The position numbers were made by a program, and so were the translations under genes. Below are positions 60,951-63,468 of a stretch of 63,468 bases of DNA, one piece after another. Below the pieces are notes generated by a model that was not told the origin of the DNA, ran no database searches, and saw nothing but the letters and a program-made list of their open reading frames with translations. Source of the stretch: an uncultured Ignavibacteria bacterium (GTDB lineage: Bacteria > Bacteroidota > Ignavibacteria > Tepidaquicellales > Tepidaquicellaceae); NCBI GenBank assembly GCA_937974175.1, contig CALJIG010000095.1, forward strand, positions 1-63,468, read 5' to 3'. Position 1 is the first letter of the stretch, and every line of letters begins with the position of its first letter.

Positions 60951-61799
60951 TTGTCACGGTTAATTTCTTTTAATCACGGAAAGTTAGTTTTATTTGCACT
61001 GGCCCTCTCCATGATATCGTTTTATTCTTGTGAAAAGAAAAGCGATAATATTATAGACCCTACATTAATTGCTCCGGCAATTTCAAGTCCGTCAAAATCC
61101 AAAGATACAGTATATACACCCTCTGATGCTCCCGTTGTAAATTTTATTACATCGGTTCGTGTTCAGCAAGGCGGAGATGACGCTATTGAAAGTGTCGTAT
61201 GCTCATTATTAGACCCAAACGGAAACCTCATACAGAATTTTAATATGAGCGATAACGGAGGCTCGCCCGATACAACAGGCGGTAACGGAGTCTATACAGT
61301 CGCAGTCAATTACACAACAACATCCTGCTTAACTGTAGGAAATTATTCAGTGCAATACATAGCTACATCAGCTTCGGGACTGACGAGTAACTTAATTGTT
61401 TCTACAGTACCTGTTTATTATAGTAATAACGTTGCTCCGGTAGTTTCATTTGTTAATGCACCGGATACAGTGATAAAACCTACTACAGGAGTTAATTTAT
61501 TTCCAATTACAATAAAAGGAAGTGATGCAAATGGTCAATGTGATATAAGAAGTGTTTTTTTAAAGACAATTCGTCCTGATGGTGTACCTGGAAATAATGG
61601 AGATCCGATTTTTATGTTTGATGACGGTGATTTAGTACTTCACGGTGATTCAATCGCAGGGGACGGACGATACAGTATAATTGCTGGTATAGGCTCAACC
61701 AATTTGTTAGGAACATATCAATTTAATTATCAGGCAACTGATAACAGAGGTCTTTCAAGTGCAATTTTAAATAAACCGGTATTCGTAAGAAATCCATAA
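60951..61799 (+). CDS. Lipoprotein with Ig-like domains, unknown function
   Basis: 282 residues from a TTG at 60951 (no ATG before the lipobox). Lipoprotein signal KLVLFALALSMISFYSC with Cys near residue 27. The rest is two Ig-like/cadherin-like beta domains (VVNFITSVRVQQGGDDAIES, SDNGGSPDTTGGNGVYTVAV; then VVSFVNAPDTVI, FMFDDGDLVLHGDSIAGDGR). The repeated pattern D-N/D-G followed by a G-N-G-V-Y or G-D-G-R-Y turn is a familiar sandwich motif. Eight bases before the next gene on the same strand, so probably a partner of it. Confidence 0.75.
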   Translation: MSRLISFNHGKLVLFALALSMISFYSCEKKSDNIIDPTLIAPAISSPSKSKDTVYTPSDAPVVNFITSVRVQQGGDDAIESVVCSLLDPNGNLIQNFNMSDNGGSPDTTGGNGVYTVAVNYTTTSCLTVGNYSVQYIATSASGLTSNLIVSTVPVYYSNNVAPVVSFVNAPDTVIKPTTGVNLFPITIKGSDANGQCDIRSVFLKTIRPDGVPGNNGDPIFMFDDGDLVLHGDSIAGDGRYSIIAGIGSTNLLGTYQFNYQATDNRGLSSAILNKPVFVRNP

Positions 61800-61806
61800 A
61801 AGTTTA

Positions 61807-63432
61807 ATGCGTTATATAGCAATCATATTATTATTAACAGGAAGTTTATTCTCTCAATCATTAGAGAAAAACTATAAGCTGAATAAAGCTTTATTGGAAT
61901 TAAAATCTAACCCTGTAAGCAATGTTCAGAACAGAACTTCCTTTATTGCAGTAACTCCAACTATTTCAAAATATCCTATCAGCAACTTTATTATTGATAT
62001 TTTAAAAAACGGAAGAGGCGATACAGTCTGGTTTGCAACAGGCAAAGGAATAATGAGAACTGTTGATAACTTTCAGTCATTCCAATCCTTCAATGGAATA
62101 GAGCCTTTTGGCGACGATGATGTTGCCGGATTAATGATTAACAGAAACATGGTAGCTGTTTCCACTGCGCGTACTGAAATCATAAACGATGAAGGTGTTG
62201 CAACAGGAACAGGAATAAAAATTTCTACTGACAGAGGGTTGACCTGGACAAGCTGCCCTCAGCCGACTGACCCTCAATCAGCGAACACAATAAATTACGG
62301 TTCAAATGTAATTTCTGCTTTGCCTGTTACAGTGCCTCAGCAGAATTTATCTTACGATATAGCTATTACAAGAAATCAGGGTGATACAAATAATTACACA
62401 GTATGGATTACTTCATTCGCAGGCGGACTCAGAAAATCATCTGATTACGGAACATCATGGGAAAGAGTAATTCTTCCTCCGGATAATTTAGACAGCATTT
62501 ACATTGGCGGAACAGGTTATTCGTTTGTTTTAAATCCTTTGGTAAATTTAAATCAAAGAGCATTCAGTATTACTTCAGTTAACGATTCAACTTTATACGT
62601 CGGTACTGCAGGCGGAATAAATAAATCAACTGACTGGGGCAAGAGCTGGAGAAAGTATAATTATAATAATTCAGGCACAGGAATAAATCGTGTAGCAGGA
62701 AACTTTGTTGTTAACCTTGATGTACAAAGATATAACGGTAAAGAAATTATCTGGGGCGCTACACGCCGCGCAGATAGCCCGCAGGAAAACAATGCATTGA
62801 GTTATACAACAAACGGCGGACTGAACTGGAGCTACACATTAAAAGATTACTCGCCGAATAATATGAGCTTTAAAGACTCAATTGTTTACGGGCATACAGA
62901 TAATGGTTTATGGAAGAGTAATTTCGGAACATTTAACTGGAATAAACCGGGATTAATTTATGATGCTTCAACAAAAGACCAGCTCAGAACTACTCAGTTT
63001 TATTGCGGAAATTATTTTAACGATACATTGTTTTTCGGAAGCGCAGACGGATTATTAAGAACTATGGAACCGGGTAACGGAGCATGGCTGAGCGAATGGA
63101 AAATTTTCAGAGCTTTCGAACCAATTAATTTATCTTCAGATATAAAAACTTATGCAGCTCCGAACCCTTTTGCCCCGGATGACGAGATAACAAGAATATT
63201 TTTTAAGACAGGCAAGACAAATACAAAAGTTACTATAAAGATATTTGACTTCGGTATGAATCCCGTAAGAACGGTAATTCAAAATGCAACACGCACAAGC
63301 GCCGATGATTTGTTTACATCATGGGACGGAAGAAATAACGAAGGCAATCAGGTTGCTAACGGTGTTTATTTTTACAGAATAGAAATCGATTCAGATACTC
63401 CTGTATGGGGTAAAATTTTAGTTCTTCAATAA
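61807..63432 (+). CDS. Secreted propeller protein with FlgD-like C-terminal domain
   Basis: 541 residues. Signal peptide MRYIAIILLLTGSLFSQ. Propeller repeats with Asp-box turns follow (STDRGLTWTS, SSDYGTSWER, STDWGKSWRK, TTNGGLNWSY) over residues about 60-420. The final 90 residues (YAAPNPFAPDDEI, VTIKIFDFGMNPVRTV, SWDGRNNEGNQVANGVYFYR) match the FlgD Ig-like fold and not the N-P-F-N-P sorting domain, though both are Ig-like. It may be retained differently from the seven sorted proteins, or form a complex with the lipoprotein encoded just upstream. That pairing is inferred from the 7-base gap. Confidence 0.82.
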   Translation: MRYIAIILLLTGSLFSQSLEKNYKLNKALLELKSNPVSNVQNRTSFIAVTPTISKYPISNFIIDILKNGRGDTVWFATGKGIMRTVDNFQSFQSFNGIEPFGDDDVAGLMINRNMVAVSTARTEIINDEGVATGTGIKISTDRGLTWTSCPQPTDPQSANTINYGSNVISALPVTVPQQNLSYDIAITRNQGDTNNYTVWITSFAGGLRKSSDYGTSWERVILPPDNLDSIYIGGTGYSFVLNPLVNLNQRAFSITSVNDSTLYVGTAGGINKSTDWGKSWRKYNYNNSGTGINRVAGNFVVNLDVQRYNGKEIIWGATRRADSPQENNALSYTTNGGLNWSYTLKDYSPNNMSFKDSIVYGHTDNGLWKSNFGTFNWNKPGLIYDASTKDQLRTTQFYCGNYFNDTLFFGSADGLLRTMEPGNGAWLSEWKIFRAFEPINLSSDIKTYAAPNPFAPDDEITRIFFKTGKTNTKVTIKIFDFGMNPVRTVIQNATRTSADDLFTSWDGRNNEGNQVANGVYFYRIEIDSDTPVWGKILVLQ

Positions 63433-63468
63433 TATATACAATAAAGAGCTTGAAAAAATTTATTATAA

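Overview
The window is an AT-rich chromosomal segment from a Gram-negative, outer-membrane-bearing bacterium. Seven predicted secreted proteins end in the type A C-terminal sorting domain of the type IX secretion system, with the N-Y/F-P-N-P-F-N-P signature. Together with lipoproteins carrying signal-peptidase II lipoboxes, SurA/PrsA-type chaperones and Cu/Zn superoxide dismutase, this points to the Bacteroidota/Ignavibacteriota side of the tree. The NPFNPTT form of the signature is typical of Ignavibacteria-like genomes. This placement is inferred from protein families, not from a marker-gene tree. No rRNA, phage, plasmid, IS transposase or CRISPR array was seen; one tRNA (His, GTG) is present.

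Layout. 0-4 kb: a lytic transglycosylase running off the left edge, a small exported protein, RluD-type pseudouridine synthase and a small membrane protein. 4-10 kb: a large T9SS-sorted protein, a VCBS-repeat T9SS protein split by one in-frame stop, a beta-propeller lipoprotein and tRNA-His. 10.1-11.5 kb: a gene-free tract built from duplicated palindromic modules. 11.5-13 kb: hypothetical protein, S9-type hydrolase, bacilliredoxin. 13.1-20.1 kb: a minus-strand signalling run (acetyltransferase, FIST sensor protein, PAS histidine kinase, overlooked small membrane ORF, DHFR-like reductase, Rcp1-type response regulator, hybrid kinase). 20.3-27 kb: a sialidase-like T9SS protein, flippase-like membrane protein, Maf and ProS. 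27-33 kb: DUF2231-like protein, two SDRs, an acyl-CoA mutase large subunit, and fabD-DUF3109-fabG. 33-35 kb: acetyl-CoA synthetase. 36-42 kb: three T9SS cargo proteins, Cu/Zn SOD and an ECF-like sigma factor. 42.2-43.3 kb: a second palindrome and minisatellite tract. 43-47 kb: thiolase, pgsA, pgpA, cinA. 47-49 kb: another T9SS protein. 49-60 kb: TrmH-like methyltransferase, RdgB, a heterodimeric ABC exporter, a VWA membrane protein and two parvulin chaperones. 60-63.4 kb: a beta-barrel-like protein, a lipoprotein and a secreted propeller protein.

Most of the genes are ordinary housekeeping and cell-envelope genes. The most unusual signal lies between genes. Intergenic DNA is assembled from a small vocabulary of short palindromes and direct repeats. 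These include a 65-bp element (three copies), a four-palindrome composite (two copies in opposite orientation), a CCTGACAGG hairpin that also serves as transcription terminator, an AAAATGTGACAATAATGTTAC box (about ten copies) and heptamer tandem arrays at six loci. A 14-bp palindrome (TYCGCC-NN-GGCGRA) replaces the apical loop of other hairpins in two places, as though hairpin loops were exchangeable cassettes. No mobilising enzyme for these modules is encoded in the window.
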